DNA of 64,000 bases. Origin: Chitinophaga sp. HK235. Its GTDB lineage: Bacteria > Bacteroidota > Bacteroidia > Chitinophagales > Chitinophagaceae. The first letter of the stretch is position 1; each line of letters begins with the position of its first letter. Made by a program: the position numbers and the translations under genes. Below the pieces are notes generated by a model. That model saw only the letters and a program-made list of their open reading frames with translations, ran no database searches and was not told the origin of the DNA. The stretch spans positions 4,462,501 to 4,526,500 of the forward strand of contig NZ_CP073766.1 of the NCBI RefSeq assembly GCF_018255755.1, given 5' to 3'. Positions 18,018 through 27,193 of this stretch are shown piece after piece.

Positions 18018-19265
18018 ATGCAAAACAGCTCACTCATAGATGCCGCCAGAGATTATATGTTGGCCCAGTATCAGCAACATCCGCATCCGGAACTGGTATA
18101 CCATAACTTTGAACATACCCAGCAGGTGGTAAAAGCCGCCTCACAGATTGCTGCACATTATCGCTTACAGGATGACGAATTACAGGCAGTATATGTTGCA
18201 GCCTGGTTCCATGATGCCGGCTATCTCCTGGGTGATAGCACTGTCCATGAAGAAACAGGAGCGGAAGAAGCAGTCCGTTTTTTACAGAGCCAGCAGGCCC
18301 CGGAGCATATACAAACCATGGTCAGAGGTGCTATCCTGGCCACGAAGATGCCTCAGTCACCACACAACCTGGTAGAACAGATTGTTTGTGATGCAGACCT
18401 GTTCCATCTCGGATCAAAAGAGTTTGCCGATCGCAACAAACTGCTGCGTCGTGAAGTGGAAATGAGAACACAACAGAAAATCCCTGCCACCACCTGGCTC
18501 ACAGGCAACATCAAATTCCTCAGCAATCACGATTATTGGACAGACTACGCAAAAACATATACCAAACAACAAAAAGAAGAGAATCTGCAAAAGCTCTATA
18601 AGAGACTGGAAAAAAAATCAACAGAAGCACAGGAGAACAAAGCTACCACTGTCGCTGCCAGCGTACCTGACAGCACCGGCGTCACACCTGATGCACAGCT
18701 GATCGCCAAAGCCAAAAAGAAAGTACCCAAACCGGACCGGGGCATAGAAACCATGTTCAGGATCACCTCCACCAACCATATCCGGTTGAGTTCCATGGCC
18801 GATAGTAAAGCGCATATTATGATTTCGGTCAACTCCATCATTATCTCCTTTATGCTGACGGTACTGGTAAGGCGTATCGAAGATTATCCCAATATGATTA
18901 TTCCTGCTGTGATATTCCTCATCACTTCCGTTACCACCGTCATTTTTGCGGTACTGGCCACCAGGCCCAATGTCACCAGTGGTACATTCACCAGGGAAGA
19001 TATCTCCAACAAAAACGCCAACCTGTTATTCTTTGGTAACTTCTACCGGATGAAACTCGATGAATACGAATGGGGGATGAAAAAAATGATGGAAGATTCT
19101 GAATTTCTCTATGGCAGCATGACCAAAGACGTATATCATCTGGGAGTGGTGCTGGCACATAAATACAGACTGCTTCGCATATCCTATAACATTTTTATGT
19201 TTGGCCTGATAGTCTCTGTGCTGGCATTTATGATCGCCGGCTTATTTTTCCCGGTAAAAGCATAA
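18018..19265 (+). CDS. HD-domain phosphohydrolase fused to a Pycsar-effector-like (DUF5706) membrane domain
   Basis: 415 residues. Residues ~25-180 are an HD domain: H33 (FEHTQQV), H65-D66 (WFHDAGYL), a later D (CDADLFHLG, D125/D127). A charged linker (~185-235) leads to a two-helix membrane domain with the DUF5706 pattern: MADSKAHIMISVNSIIISFMLTVLV, then IIPAVIFLITSVTTVIFAVLATRP, and a C-terminal pair around ISYNIFMFGLIVSVLAFMIAGLFF. DUF5706 is the effector domain of Pycsar antiphage systems, where a cyclic pyrimidine nucleotide triggers membrane damage. No pyrimidine cyclase gene is nearby, so this is not a standard Pycsar pair. Polyphosphate kinase starts 6 bp after its stop. The HD part may hydrolyse a nucleotide that the membrane part binds (inference). 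Confidence 0.85.
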   Translation: MQNSSLIDAARDYMLAQYQQHPHPELVYHNFEHTQQVVKAASQIAAHYRLQDDELQAVYVAAWFHDAGYLLGDSTVHEETGAEEAVRFLQSQQAPEHIQTMVRGAILATKMPQSPHNLVEQIVCDADLFHLGSKEFADRNKLLRREVEMRTQQKIPATTWLTGNIKFLSNHDYWTDYAKTYTKQQKEENLQKLYKRLEKKSTEAQENKATTVAASVPDSTGVTPDAQLIAKAKKKVPKPDRGIETMFRITSTNHIRLSSMADSKAHIMISVNSIIISFMLTVLVRRIEDYPNMIIPAVIFLITSVTTVIFAVLATRPNVTSGTFTREDISNKNANLLFFGNFYRMKLDEYEWGMKKMMEDSEFLYGSMTKDVYHLGVVLAHKYRLLRISYNIFMFGLIVSVLAFMIAGLFFPVKA

Positions 19266-19271
19266 GCATTC

Positions 19272-21266
19272 ATGAGTATTCCTTTATATAACCGTGATCT
19301 GAGCTGGTTGTCATTTAATTATCGGGTATTGCAGATGGCTGCCGATACACAGGTGCCATTGTATGAACGTATCAAATTCCTGTCTATATTTTCATCCAAC
19401 CTCGACGAATTTTTCAGAGTGAGGATGCCGGCCATACTGGCCATCAATAAGGTACTGGAGCGCGATCCGGAAGCTGCCGGTGAAGAATCTCCTTCACCCG
19501 AAACCCTGCAGCAGGTGCTGGATACCATCAATCAACAACAGGAAGAATATGGCCGGATATTTACCGGCAGTGTCCTGCCCGATTTACAGCAAAATGGTAT
19601 ATCCCTGCACTACGGTCCCTCCGCCGACCCGGCGGCCATGGCCACTCTGACCAGGACTTACTTCCTGTCGGCCGTCCTGGCCTGGCTGCAGCCGGTATGG
19701 CTGAGCCAACGCCATAAAAAATTCTTCCCGGAGAATAATGCATTATACCTGGTGGTCACCCTCTCCCCTGAGCAGGCGCCCGATACACAGGAAACAGTGC
19801 TCGTTAATATCCCTTCCGGGCTGAAACGCTTTATCACACTGGATTCACCCGATGGTGTATTTCGTATTGCCTTTCTCGATGATGTGATCAGAGTACATCT
19901 GCCCTATATTTTCCGCGGATATACCATACAAAACAGTTACTGCATCAAGCTGACGCGTAATGCGGAAATAGATATGGATGAAATGAAAGGTGATATCCTG
20001 GAAGAAGTAGAAACGTTGATCCGTAAACGTGAGTTGGGTGTCCCTACCCGTTTTCTGTATGATGCCACCATGCCGCTGCAGCTGCGCAATTTCCTGGCCG
20101 ATCATTTTGAGGTGGCTGGCAACGAAATGGTGCCTGGAGGCCGTTACCACAACCTGAAAGATCTCGCCGATCTGCCGATGCCGGCAGGGTTTACAGATGC
20201 CCTGTATCCCAAAGCCAGGCCCTCAGCCAATCCGGAGGCAAATACAGCCGATTACCTGCTAGACCTCATTCAGCGGCAGGACCTACTGGTACATCTCCCT
20301 TATCAACAATACGATCCCGTACTGCGCTTCTTTAATGAAGCAGCTATCGATCCTGATGTGGCCGAGATATATGTAACCCTTTACCGCATTGCTTCCGGCT
20401 CCCAGATAGCGCAGGCACTGATCAGCGGCGCCCGTAACGGCAAAGCAGTGACGGTATTCGTGGAACTGAAAGCCCGTTTTGATGAAGCCAATAATATCCG
20501 CTGGTCTAAAAAAATGAAAGAAGCCGGGGTAAAACTCATCTATAGTATCCCCGGCATGAAAGTACATGCCAAAACAGCGCTGGTAAAGCGGCGCCGCGGT
20601 TATCAATGGGACTATTCCGGTTTGATTGCCACCGGTAACTTCAACGAAAGCACTGCCCGTTTCTATACCGACCATGTGCTCTTTACCTCACATGCCGGTA
20701 TCACCCGGGAAATGGAACTGTTGTTCCTCTACCTCCAAAGCAGGGAACAACCGATGGCTTATCATTTCCTGCAGTTCCAGCACCTGCTGGTGGCCCAGTT
20801 CAATATGATGACCCGTTTTACTGATATGATAGATCGGGAGATAGCCAACGCCCATCAGGGCCTGCCGGCGGTCATTACCATTAAGGTGAACAACCTGCAG
20901 GAAAAAGCCATGATCGCCAAGCTGTATGAAGCCAGCCAGGCCGGCGTACAGGTAAACCTGATCGTACGTAGTATCAACTGCCTGCTGCCGGATATTACCG
21001 AAAGCCGCAATATCCGAGTGATAAGGATCGTAGACCGTTACCTGGAACATGCGCGGGTATTCATTTTCCACAATAATGGCAAAGAAGAAGTGTATATGGG
21101 TTCTGCAGACTGGATGAACCGGAACCTGTACAGACGCATAGAAGTATGTGTGCAGATATATGATACTGCCCTGCAGCAGCAGCTGAAAGACATCATCGCC
21201 TTACAGCTGGGAGATAGTGGACAGGCGCAAAAAGCCATACAGTCCTATGTGCAAAATATAGTGTAA
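19272..21266 (+). CDS. ppk1: Polyphosphate kinase 1
   Basis: 664 residues. Makes inorganic polyphosphate from ATP, reversibly. The N-terminal part LYNRDLSWLSFNYRVLQMA ... FLSIFSSNLDEFFRVRM is the family signature. The phospholipase-D-like catalytic half holds the autophosphorylated His at 432 (GMKVHAKTALV) and the following GNFNEST; the second HARVFIF ... GSADWMNRN motif is also present. Length is slightly below the usual ~690, both ends look intact. It is second in a close run HD-DUF5706 / ppk1 / thioredoxin / DUF4442 / beta-CASP with gaps of 6, 6, 7 and 30 bp. Confidence 0.96.
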   Translation: MSIPLYNRDLSWLSFNYRVLQMAADTQVPLYERIKFLSIFSSNLDEFFRVRMPAILAINKVLERDPEAAGEESPSPETLQQVLDTINQQQEEYGRIFTGSVLPDLQQNGISLHYGPSADPAAMATLTRTYFLSAVLAWLQPVWLSQRHKKFFPENNALYLVVTLSPEQAPDTQETVLVNIPSGLKRFITLDSPDGVFRIAFLDDVIRVHLPYIFRGYTIQNSYCIKLTRNAEIDMDEMKGDILEEVETLIRKRELGVPTRFLYDATMPLQLRNFLADHFEVAGNEMVPGGRYHNLKDLADLPMPAGFTDALYPKARPSANPEANTADYLLDLIQRQDLLVHLPYQQYDPVLRFFNEAAIDPDVAEIYVTLYRIASGSQIAQALISGARNGKAVTVFVELKARFDEANNIRWSKKMKEAGVKLIYSIPGMKVHAKTALVKRRRGYQWDYSGLIATGNFNESTARFYTDHVLFTSHAGITREMELLFLYLQSREQPMAYHFLQFQHLLVAQFNMMTRFTDMIDREIANAHQGLPAVITIKVNNLQEKAMIAKLYEASQAGVQVNLIVRSINCLLPDITESRNIRVIRIVDRYLEHARVFIFHNNGKEEVYMGSADWMNRNLYRRIEVCVQIYDTALQQQLKDIIALQLGDSGQAQKAIQSYVQNIV

Positions 21267-21272
21267 ATTAGA

Positions 21273-21809
21273 ATGATGAATAAATCAAGTTTTATGAAGA
21301 AGATGGTGTGGACATTGCTGCTGAGCTTTGCGATCGTTTTACCGGTGATAAAAACACAGGCGCAGGCGCAGACACATGACCTGGAGCACATTTACAATCC
21401 TGCCGCTGATGCCAAAGCGGATATAGCCGCTGCCGTGAAAAAAGCTGCCGAAGAAAAGAAACATGTTTTGATACAGATAGGTGGTAACTGGTGCATCTGG
21501 TGCAAACGCTTATACAAATTCGTAGAAGATGATGCAGAGCTGAAAGCTATGATGAACAAAAACTATGTAGTGTACCACCTCAACTACAGCAAGGAAAACA
21601 AAAACCTGCCCATTTTACAGGAACTGGGATATCCACAACGTTTCGGGTTCCCGGTGCTGGTAGTACTGGATGCCAAAGGCAACCGCCTGCATACCCAGAA
21701 TACCGGCCTGCTTGAATCAGCAGACTCCTACGACCGGAAGAAGCTCATGGAGTTCTTCAAACAATGGTCTCCCGCCGCTTTGCTGCCTTCCAATTACATC
21801 AACGAATAA
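21273..21809 (+). CDS. Secreted thioredoxin-fold protein
   Basis: 178 residues; ATG at 21273, with an alternative at 21294. Signal peptide to ~residue 32 (VIKTQAQAQ). Thioredoxin active site is W73-C74-I-W-C77 in GGNWCIWCKRL, with a downstream cis-Pro in FGFPVLVVLDAKG. The active-site pair IW is unusual compared with GP or GH and resembles the DsbD-gamma/TlpA-like subset. A periplasmic disulfide-handling role is likely; its substrate is unknown. Lies 6 bp after ppk1. Confidence 0.88.
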   Translation: MMNKSSFMKKMVWTLLLSFAIVLPVIKTQAQAQTHDLEHIYNPAADAKADIAAAVKKAAEEKKHVLIQIGGNWCIWCKRLYKFVEDDAELKAMMNKNYVVYHLNYSKENKNLPILQELGYPQRFGFPVLVVLDAKGNRLHTQNTGLLESADSYDRKKLMEFFKQWSPAALLPSNYINE

Positions 21810-21816
21810 TACCGCC

Positions 21817-22326
21817 ATGAATAACGGCATGACCACTTTTAACACGGATGCTGTGCACGCTTTTAAAAAGTTTGCACAGCATCCGTTTAAGTTTTCGGCC
21901 TACCTGTTTTGGAAACTGCCAGCAGCGTGGCTGGCGGGGGTACGCCTTCAATCCCTTCAGGATGAAACCTGCGTTACTTCCGTACCTTACCGCTGGCTGT
22001 CACAGAACCCTTTCCGTTCTACCTACTTCGCCTGTCTGTCTATGGCTGCAGAGCTGAGTACCGGACTACCCGCCATGATGTATGTGCAGAGTGTTCCCAG
22101 GCGTGTATCCATGCTCGTTACCGGCATGGAATCCACCTTTGTCAAAAAAGCGACCGGCCTTACTTACTTTACCTGCAATGACCTACCTGCCCTGAGAGCA
22201 GCCATAGAAAAGGCGCTCCATCAGGAAGAAGCTGTCTCCATCACCATGTGCAGCGAAGGCAGGGACAAGCAAGGCACGCTAATTGCCACCTTCACTATCA
22301 CCTGGTCTTTTAAAGGTAAATCGTAA
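21817..22326 (+). CDS. DUF4442 hotdog-fold protein
   Basis: 169 residues from the ATG at 21817; the longer frame starts inside the previous gene. Conserved-looking features: GVRLQSLQDETCVTSVPYRWLSQNPFRSTYFACLSMAAELSTGLPAMMYV, typical of DUF4442, a thioesterase-like hotdog family. Function unproven; a CoA-thioester or fatty-acyl ligand would be expected from the fold. Lies 7 bp after the thioredoxin gene, 30 bp before the RNase. Confidence 0.78.
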   Translation: MNNGMTTFNTDAVHAFKKFAQHPFKFSAYLFWKLPAAWLAGVRLQSLQDETCVTSVPYRWLSQNPFRSTYFACLSMAAELSTGLPAMMYVQSVPRRVSMLVTGMESTFVKKATGLTYFTCNDLPALRAAIEKALHQEEAVSITMCSEGRDKQGTLIATFTITWSFKGKS

Positions 22327-22356
22327 TAATGGTGATCATCACCCTAAAACAAGGAT

Positions 22357-23760
22357 ATGAAAATAGCATTTCATGGTGCCGCCCGTACCGTTACTGGCTC
22401 TAAGCACCTCATCACATTAAAAAATGGCAAAAAGATCCTGCTGGATTGTGGAATGTTTCAAGGCATGGGTGCTGAAACAGACGATATGAACAGGGACTTC
22501 GGCTTTGAACCTTCAGAGATCACCTACATGGTACTTTCACATGCCCATATCGATCACTCCGGTCTTATCCCCCGACTGGTAAAAATGGGCTACAACGGGC
22601 ATATCTTCTGCACACCAGGCACCCGCGACATGACCGAAATCCTGCTGCTCGATTCTGCCGAAATACAGGAAGATGATGTGAAATTCACCAATAAAAAAAG
22701 GGCAAACGAAGGCAAACCGTACGTGCTCCCGTTATACACCATCGAAGATGCCAAAAATGCTATTCGTTTCCTCAAACCCATGGAATACAACACATGGACT
22801 AATATTGATCCCGATGTACAACTGATGTTCACCGATGCCGGCCACATTGTGGGCGCCGCCTCTGTACACCTGCGTATCACCGAAGGCGGTAAAACAGAAC
22901 AGATCTCCTTCAGCGGAGATATAGGCCGGTATAATGATGCCATCCTTAAATCACCCGCCACTTTTCCACAGGCTGATTATATACTCATCGAATCTACCTA
23001 TGGCAGCACGCTCCATGCCGATGCCGCCCCTGCAGATGCAGAGCTGTTACGATATATCCGTGAAACCTGCGTCGAAAAAAGAGGGAAGCTGATTATCCCC
23101 GCTTTCAGCGTAGGCCGTACCCAGGAACTGCTCTATGCGCTCAATAAAGCGCAGCTCAACGGTACCCTGCCTGCTGTCGAGATCTTTGTAGACAGCCCAT
23201 TGTCTACCGAAGCTACAGCCGTTACCAAATCACATCCCGAAGTGTTTAACCGTGAAGTGTCCGATATATTGAAAAGAGATGACGACCCCTTTGATTTTCC
23301 GGGACTGCACTATGTAAAATCTGTGGATGAGTCTAAAAACCTCAACTTCCGCAGAGAACCCTGCGTGATCATCTCCGCATCCGGTATGGCGGAAGCAGGC
23401 CGCGTTAAACATCATATTGCCAACAACATCGATGAAGAACGCAACACCATCCTGATCGTTGGCTATTGCGAGCCGCAATCCCTTGGCGGACGCCTGATGC
23501 GGGGCTCCAAAGAAGTATCGATCTATGGTACCCGTTACGAAGTAAAGGCGGAAGTAGGTGTTATCCGTTCTATGAGCGCCCACGGCGACTACGAAGACCT
23601 CAGCCAGTGGCTGGCCTGCCAGAACCCTGCTGATGTGAAAAAATTATTCCTGGTACACGGAGAATATGATGTACAGACCATCTTTAAAAACTGGCTGATC
23701 AAAAAAGGTTTCCTGGATATCGAAATTCCGGAAAGACATTACGAGATAGGCCTGAAATAA
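22357..23760 (+). CDS. MBL-fold beta-CASP ribonuclease
   Basis: 467 residues. Metallo-beta-lactamase motif 2 is H62-x-H64-x-D66-H67 in SHAHIDHSG, with further motifs GHIVGAAS, and FSGDIGRYND. The beta-CASP insert follows (AFSVGRTQELLYAL ... ISASGMAEAGRVKHH) and the C-terminal RNA-specificity region ends in HGDYEDLSQWL ... FLVHGE. This is the YSH1/CPSF73-like bacterial RNase architecture; it would be a zinc-dependent RNA processor in the cytoplasm. Last gene of the ppk1 run, followed by a terminator. Confidence 0.92.
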   Translation: MKIAFHGAARTVTGSKHLITLKNGKKILLDCGMFQGMGAETDDMNRDFGFEPSEITYMVLSHAHIDHSGLIPRLVKMGYNGHIFCTPGTRDMTEILLLDSAEIQEDDVKFTNKKRANEGKPYVLPLYTIEDAKNAIRFLKPMEYNTWTNIDPDVQLMFTDAGHIVGAASVHLRITEGGKTEQISFSGDIGRYNDAILKSPATFPQADYILIESTYGSTLHADAAPADAELLRYIRETCVEKRGKLIIPAFSVGRTQELLYALNKAQLNGTLPAVEIFVDSPLSTEATAVTKSHPEVFNREVSDILKRDDDPFDFPGLHYVKSVDESKNLNFRREPCVIISASGMAEAGRVKHHIANNIDEERNTILIVGYCEPQSLGGRLMRGSKEVSIYGTRYEVKAEVGVIRSMSAHGDYEDLSQWLACQNPADVKKLFLVHGEYDVQTIFKNWLIKKGFLDIEIPERHYEIGLK

Positions 23761-23778
23761 GCGACAACAATATTTTAT

Positions 23779-23815
23779 AAAAAAGCGAAGTGTTTTTAGC
23801 ACTTCGCTTTTTTAT
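23779..23815. terminator. Bidirectional terminator
   Basis: Stem aaaaagcgaagtg / cacttcgcttttt with a 6-nt loop (tttttag region), A-rich left and T-rich right flanks. Lies between the RNase (plus) and the propeller kinase (minus). Confidence 0.9.
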
Positions 23816-23818
23816 TAA

Positions 23819-26800
23819 TTATTCCTCTACATAGGGGAAGCATATATTTACCCTCGTTCCTGTCGGGTTGCCGGCTTCATCTGTCAGGTCTTCAATATCA
23901 AAGCTGGCATCTACATTAAAACGGCTGTTATACAACTGAAGCCGGTCACGCGTGATCTGCAGACCACGCGAGTAATGCTGTTTCTCCATCTTCCGCAGAG
24001 CAGCAGATTTTTCTCTCCCCACCCCGTTGTCTTCCACACTACACAATACCCTGTCTTCCTTTCTGGAAAACGTGATGGTGATCTTACCCTTTGTACGGGT
24101 GTGCAGAATACCATGCCAGATGGCATTTTCCACAAAGGGCTGCAGTATCATGGTTGGAATCTCCACCAGATCGAGCTCCAGCGTAGGGTCGATGATAAAT
24201 TGGTATTCAAACTGATCGGTGAAACGTAATTTTTCCAGTTCCAGGTAATTGGTCAGCATATTTACCTCTTTGGAAACCGGGATATTGTTCAGTTGGGAAT
24301 TGTCAAGCACATTACGGATAAGCCTTGCGAAACGGGCCAGGTAAGACAATGCCTGTTCTGTTTCGCTTTTCATCATAAATGTCTGTATGGAATTGAGTGC
24401 ATTAAAGATAAAATGCGGGTTCATCTGCGCACGCAGGGCTTTCATTTCCAGCTGTGCCATCTGTTGCTGGATGGCGGCCCTTTCGCGGGCTTCTTTCTTT
24501 ACAGAGGTGATACGCAGTTTAAAATACAGATATACCAGCGCAATTGCGGTGAGCAGACACAATAACCGGAACCACGAAGTTTGCCAGAAAGCAGGCCGTA
24601 TAAAGATTTTCAGCTCGCTGATATGTCTGGAGAAAGTACCTGCAGTATTAACAGCCCTCACGCGGAAAGTGTAATGTCCGGGCGCCAGGTTGGTATATTT
24701 GGCCACCAGTATGCTTTCAGCGCTCACCCAGTTTTCATCGAGGCCTTCCAGCTGGTAATAGTAACGGATCTTTTCGTGATGGTACAACAAGCTTTTAAAC
24801 TCTACCCCGATAAAATTCTGCCGGTGGTTCAACTCTACCGGCTTGCCATCCCGCCGTGCTTCCTCAATCAGCACCGTGCTGTCCAGTGCTTTCATATTTA
24901 CGATGGTCACATCAGGTGGTGGTGGCGCCACTTCCAGCTTGTCGGGTTCAAATACCACAAAATGATCGGATGCACCTACCAGGAGCCTTCCGTCTTTGAG
25001 CCAGGTGATGCGGCGGCGCACTTTCCGGGTATTGTCGATGATATCATCATTCTGGGTAAATGTTTCCAGTTTATCAGGCAGTGTAAGGCGGTAAAAACCA
25101 TAAGGAGTAGTAAACCATACCTTTCCCGGAATATCTTCCCGGATGCTCAGCACCCATTCATCAAAAAGCTTTCCGTTGATCTTAACAGGCGTATAGGTAT
25201 CACGGTTAGTATTGTAGACCCATAGCCCGTGGTCTGTGCCGGCCAGCAGCGTACTATCGTTGTATCTTACCAGTGAGGTGACGTTGTTGTAAATATGTTT
25301 ATCCCATTCAAAAGTCTGCCTGTCCACGATCCGCCGGGAGCGCGGGTCAAACAGAATCAGGCCTCCACTGCTGGAGCCCAGCCATAACAGGGAATCTTTT
25401 TCGGCAACAATCTGCATCACGGAAAGCGGGCGTTTCAGGGAATCAGTAATCTCGTGGTAATGTACAAACTGGTTAGTGCGTGGGTTCCAGCTGGCAAGGC
25501 CACGTTTATACAATCCTATCCACACCATTGTATCCTGTACCAGCATACGAAGCAGGGTTTGCTTATATAATGCCGGTGGATTGAGATGCCGGGTAAACCG
25601 GCCGGTGGCAGGGTTAAACAGAGAAAGCGTTCCATTCTCCTGACCCACCAGGATAGTCCCATCTTTCAGCTCGGCAAAACTCCATACCAGTCCCCGTTCT
25701 TCAGGGATGGAGGTAGTGCTGTCGCCGCTGTGGAAGTAGTTGCCCAGTAGTTGTAATTGAGAAGACAGCCTGCTGAAGCCTTTCCCCCAGTATCCCACAT
25801 ATATGTCACCGTTACTCCCCTGAAAAATGCCGGTCACCTCTGCGGCGGGCAGCCGTTCCTTTGTTTTGATGAATGGGGTACGATGATCAAACATGCGGAA
25901 GGAAGTATTGTGCATGCTGAGGATATTGATACCACGATCCGTACCTATCCACAGGTGACCTTCCCGGTCGCTCAGCATACAGTTGGCTTCATAGTCATAA
26001 TGAAAACCACGCTCGTCTGCATTATTACTGGTAATGTTCACATCAAACTGCCGGGTTGCTTCATTAAAGCGGAAGATCCCTCCTTTTTCCGTAGCTACCC
26101 ACAGCCGGTTGTCTCCATCGGCCAATACGTCAAAAATAGGGTCTGTTTGTTGTTGTGCAGCAGGATAATGTTTGGTATCGGGAGCGATAAAATGATGTTC
26201 TTTCAGTGTGTTTTTCAGCTGATCATAGTGATAGAGGATTCCGCCCCTTCCGGCCAGCCATATCTGATGATTGGCATCGGTGTATATTTTTTTGAAGCTG
26301 TTACGGATATCGAGTATGCGTAAACGTTGGGGATTATGATCGGGTGTAAATAACTGCTTACGATCACGGTCCAGGATATAGAGATGTTCCTGACCGCTTA
26401 TCCACAGATTGCCGGCTTCATCTTCCATGAGGCCGTCCTGCATCTGCAGCCGGTCTGTTTCGGGTATGCCGGCTGCTTTGTGGAAGCTAAAGGTGGCTTC
26501 ATCAAATCGCATGAGGCCATCACGGGTAGTCGCCCACATTACACCGGCGTGGTCCTGGATGATATTACTGCATTGGAGTCCTTCCGGCAGTTCTGCCCTG
26601 TTGGCTACTTTAAGTGTTTTGATAAGGGTGGTAACAGGGTCGTATACACGAATATTATCAGGGGTACCCATCCATATACGGCCACGGTTATCTTCACAAA
26701 GGCAGATATCATCGTAGTAGATGGAACCGGGTACGCGGTCGAAATTGGCCATGGTGACCAGGTTGGTACCATCATACCGTTGCAGGGCGGTGCTGGCAAT

Positions 26801-27010
26801 CCAGATAAACCCTTTACGGTCCTGCAGAATAGCTGAAACGTGATTGCTGGCAAGTCCGGTGCTGATGTCCAGATGCCTGAAATGATAAGAGAGATTTGTC
26901 TGCTGTCCAATTGCAGTACCGGCCATGATGATCAGACACAACAGACAATACAGGTGCCTGACTGTAGGATACCGTTGTGGTGTAATAACCTGAATAAGTT
27001 TGTGGATCAT
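23819..27010 (-). CDS. Propeller-type sensor histidine kinase (reg_prop / Y_Y_Y / LytS-like kinase)
   Basis: 1063 residues. Signal peptide near residues 15-36. Two seven-bladed propeller regions (~40-720) carry many two-component-regulator-propeller repeats with LWIGT / IWLAG-type ends (for example GHLWIGTDRGIN, DGRIWMGTPDNI-like). A Y_Y_Y domain (~745-810, LEGLDENWVSAE) and one membrane helix (~812-835) lead to a His_kinase domain with H866 in QMNPHFIFNALNSIQ and an HATPase ending in GTRVNICFPYVEE. No DNA-binding or receiver domain is attached and no LytTR regulator is adjacent, so the partner is elsewhere. In such proteins the propeller senses a periplasmic ligand, often a glycan or peptide. 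Confidence 0.9.
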   Translation of the reverse strand: MIHKLIQVITPQRYPTVRHLYCLLCLIIMAGTAIGQQTNLSYHFRHLDISTGLASNHVSAILQDRKGFIWIASTALQRYDGTNLVTMANFDRVPGSIYYDDICLCEDNRGRIWMGTPDNIRVYDPVTTLIKTLKVANRAELPEGLQCSNIIQDHAGVMWATTRDGLMRFDEATFSFHKAAGIPETDRLQMQDGLMEDEAGNLWISGQEHLYILDRDRKQLFTPDHNPQRLRILDIRNSFKKIYTDANHQIWLAGRGGILYHYDQLKNTLKEHHFIAPDTKHYPAAQQQTDPIFDVLADGDNRLWVATEKGGIFRFNEATRQFDVNITSNNADERGFHYDYEANCMLSDREGHLWIGTDRGINILSMHNTSFRMFDHRTPFIKTKERLPAAEVTGIFQGSNGDIYVGYWGKGFSRLSSQLQLLGNYFHSGDSTTSIPEERGLVWSFAELKDGTILVGQENGTLSLFNPATGRFTRHLNPPALYKQTLLRMLVQDTMVWIGLYKRGLASWNPRTNQFVHYHEITDSLKRPLSVMQIVAEKDSLLWLGSSSGGLILFDPRSRRIVDRQTFEWDKHIYNNVTSLVRYNDSTLLAGTDHGLWVYNTNRDTYTPVKINGKLFDEWVLSIREDIPGKVWFTTPYGFYRLTLPDKLETFTQNDDIIDNTRKVRRRITWLKDGRLLVGASDHFVVFEPDKLEVAPPPPDVTIVNMKALDSTVLIEEARRDGKPVELNHRQNFIGVEFKSLLYHHEKIRYYYQLEGLDENWVSAESILVAKYTNLAPGHYTFRVRAVNTAGTFSRHISELKIFIRPAFWQTSWFRLLCLLTAIALVYLYFKLRITSVKKEARERAAIQQQMAQLEMKALRAQMNPHFIFNALNSIQTFMMKSETEQALSYLARFARLIRNVLDNSQLNNIPVSKEVNMLTNYLELEKLRFTDQFEYQFIIDPTLELDLVEIPTMILQPFVENAIWHGILHTRTKGKITITFSRKEDRVLCSVEDNGVGREKSAALRKMEKQHYSRGLQITRDRLQLYNSRFNVDASFDIEDLTDEAGNPTGTRVNICFPYVEE

Positions 27011-27193
27011 GGCAATATGGAAAAATGCGGATGCCCGTTAAATGTACTAAATGTTACTATATTTCTATAAAATGCTGAGGCTGAATAGCCCTCATTATTA
27101 ACAGAAAGGATATATACCCAAACGATCATTGTCTGATAGTGAATTAAGTTATACATTACAATATCTTCCCCGGACCCCACAAAACAAGTTGAA

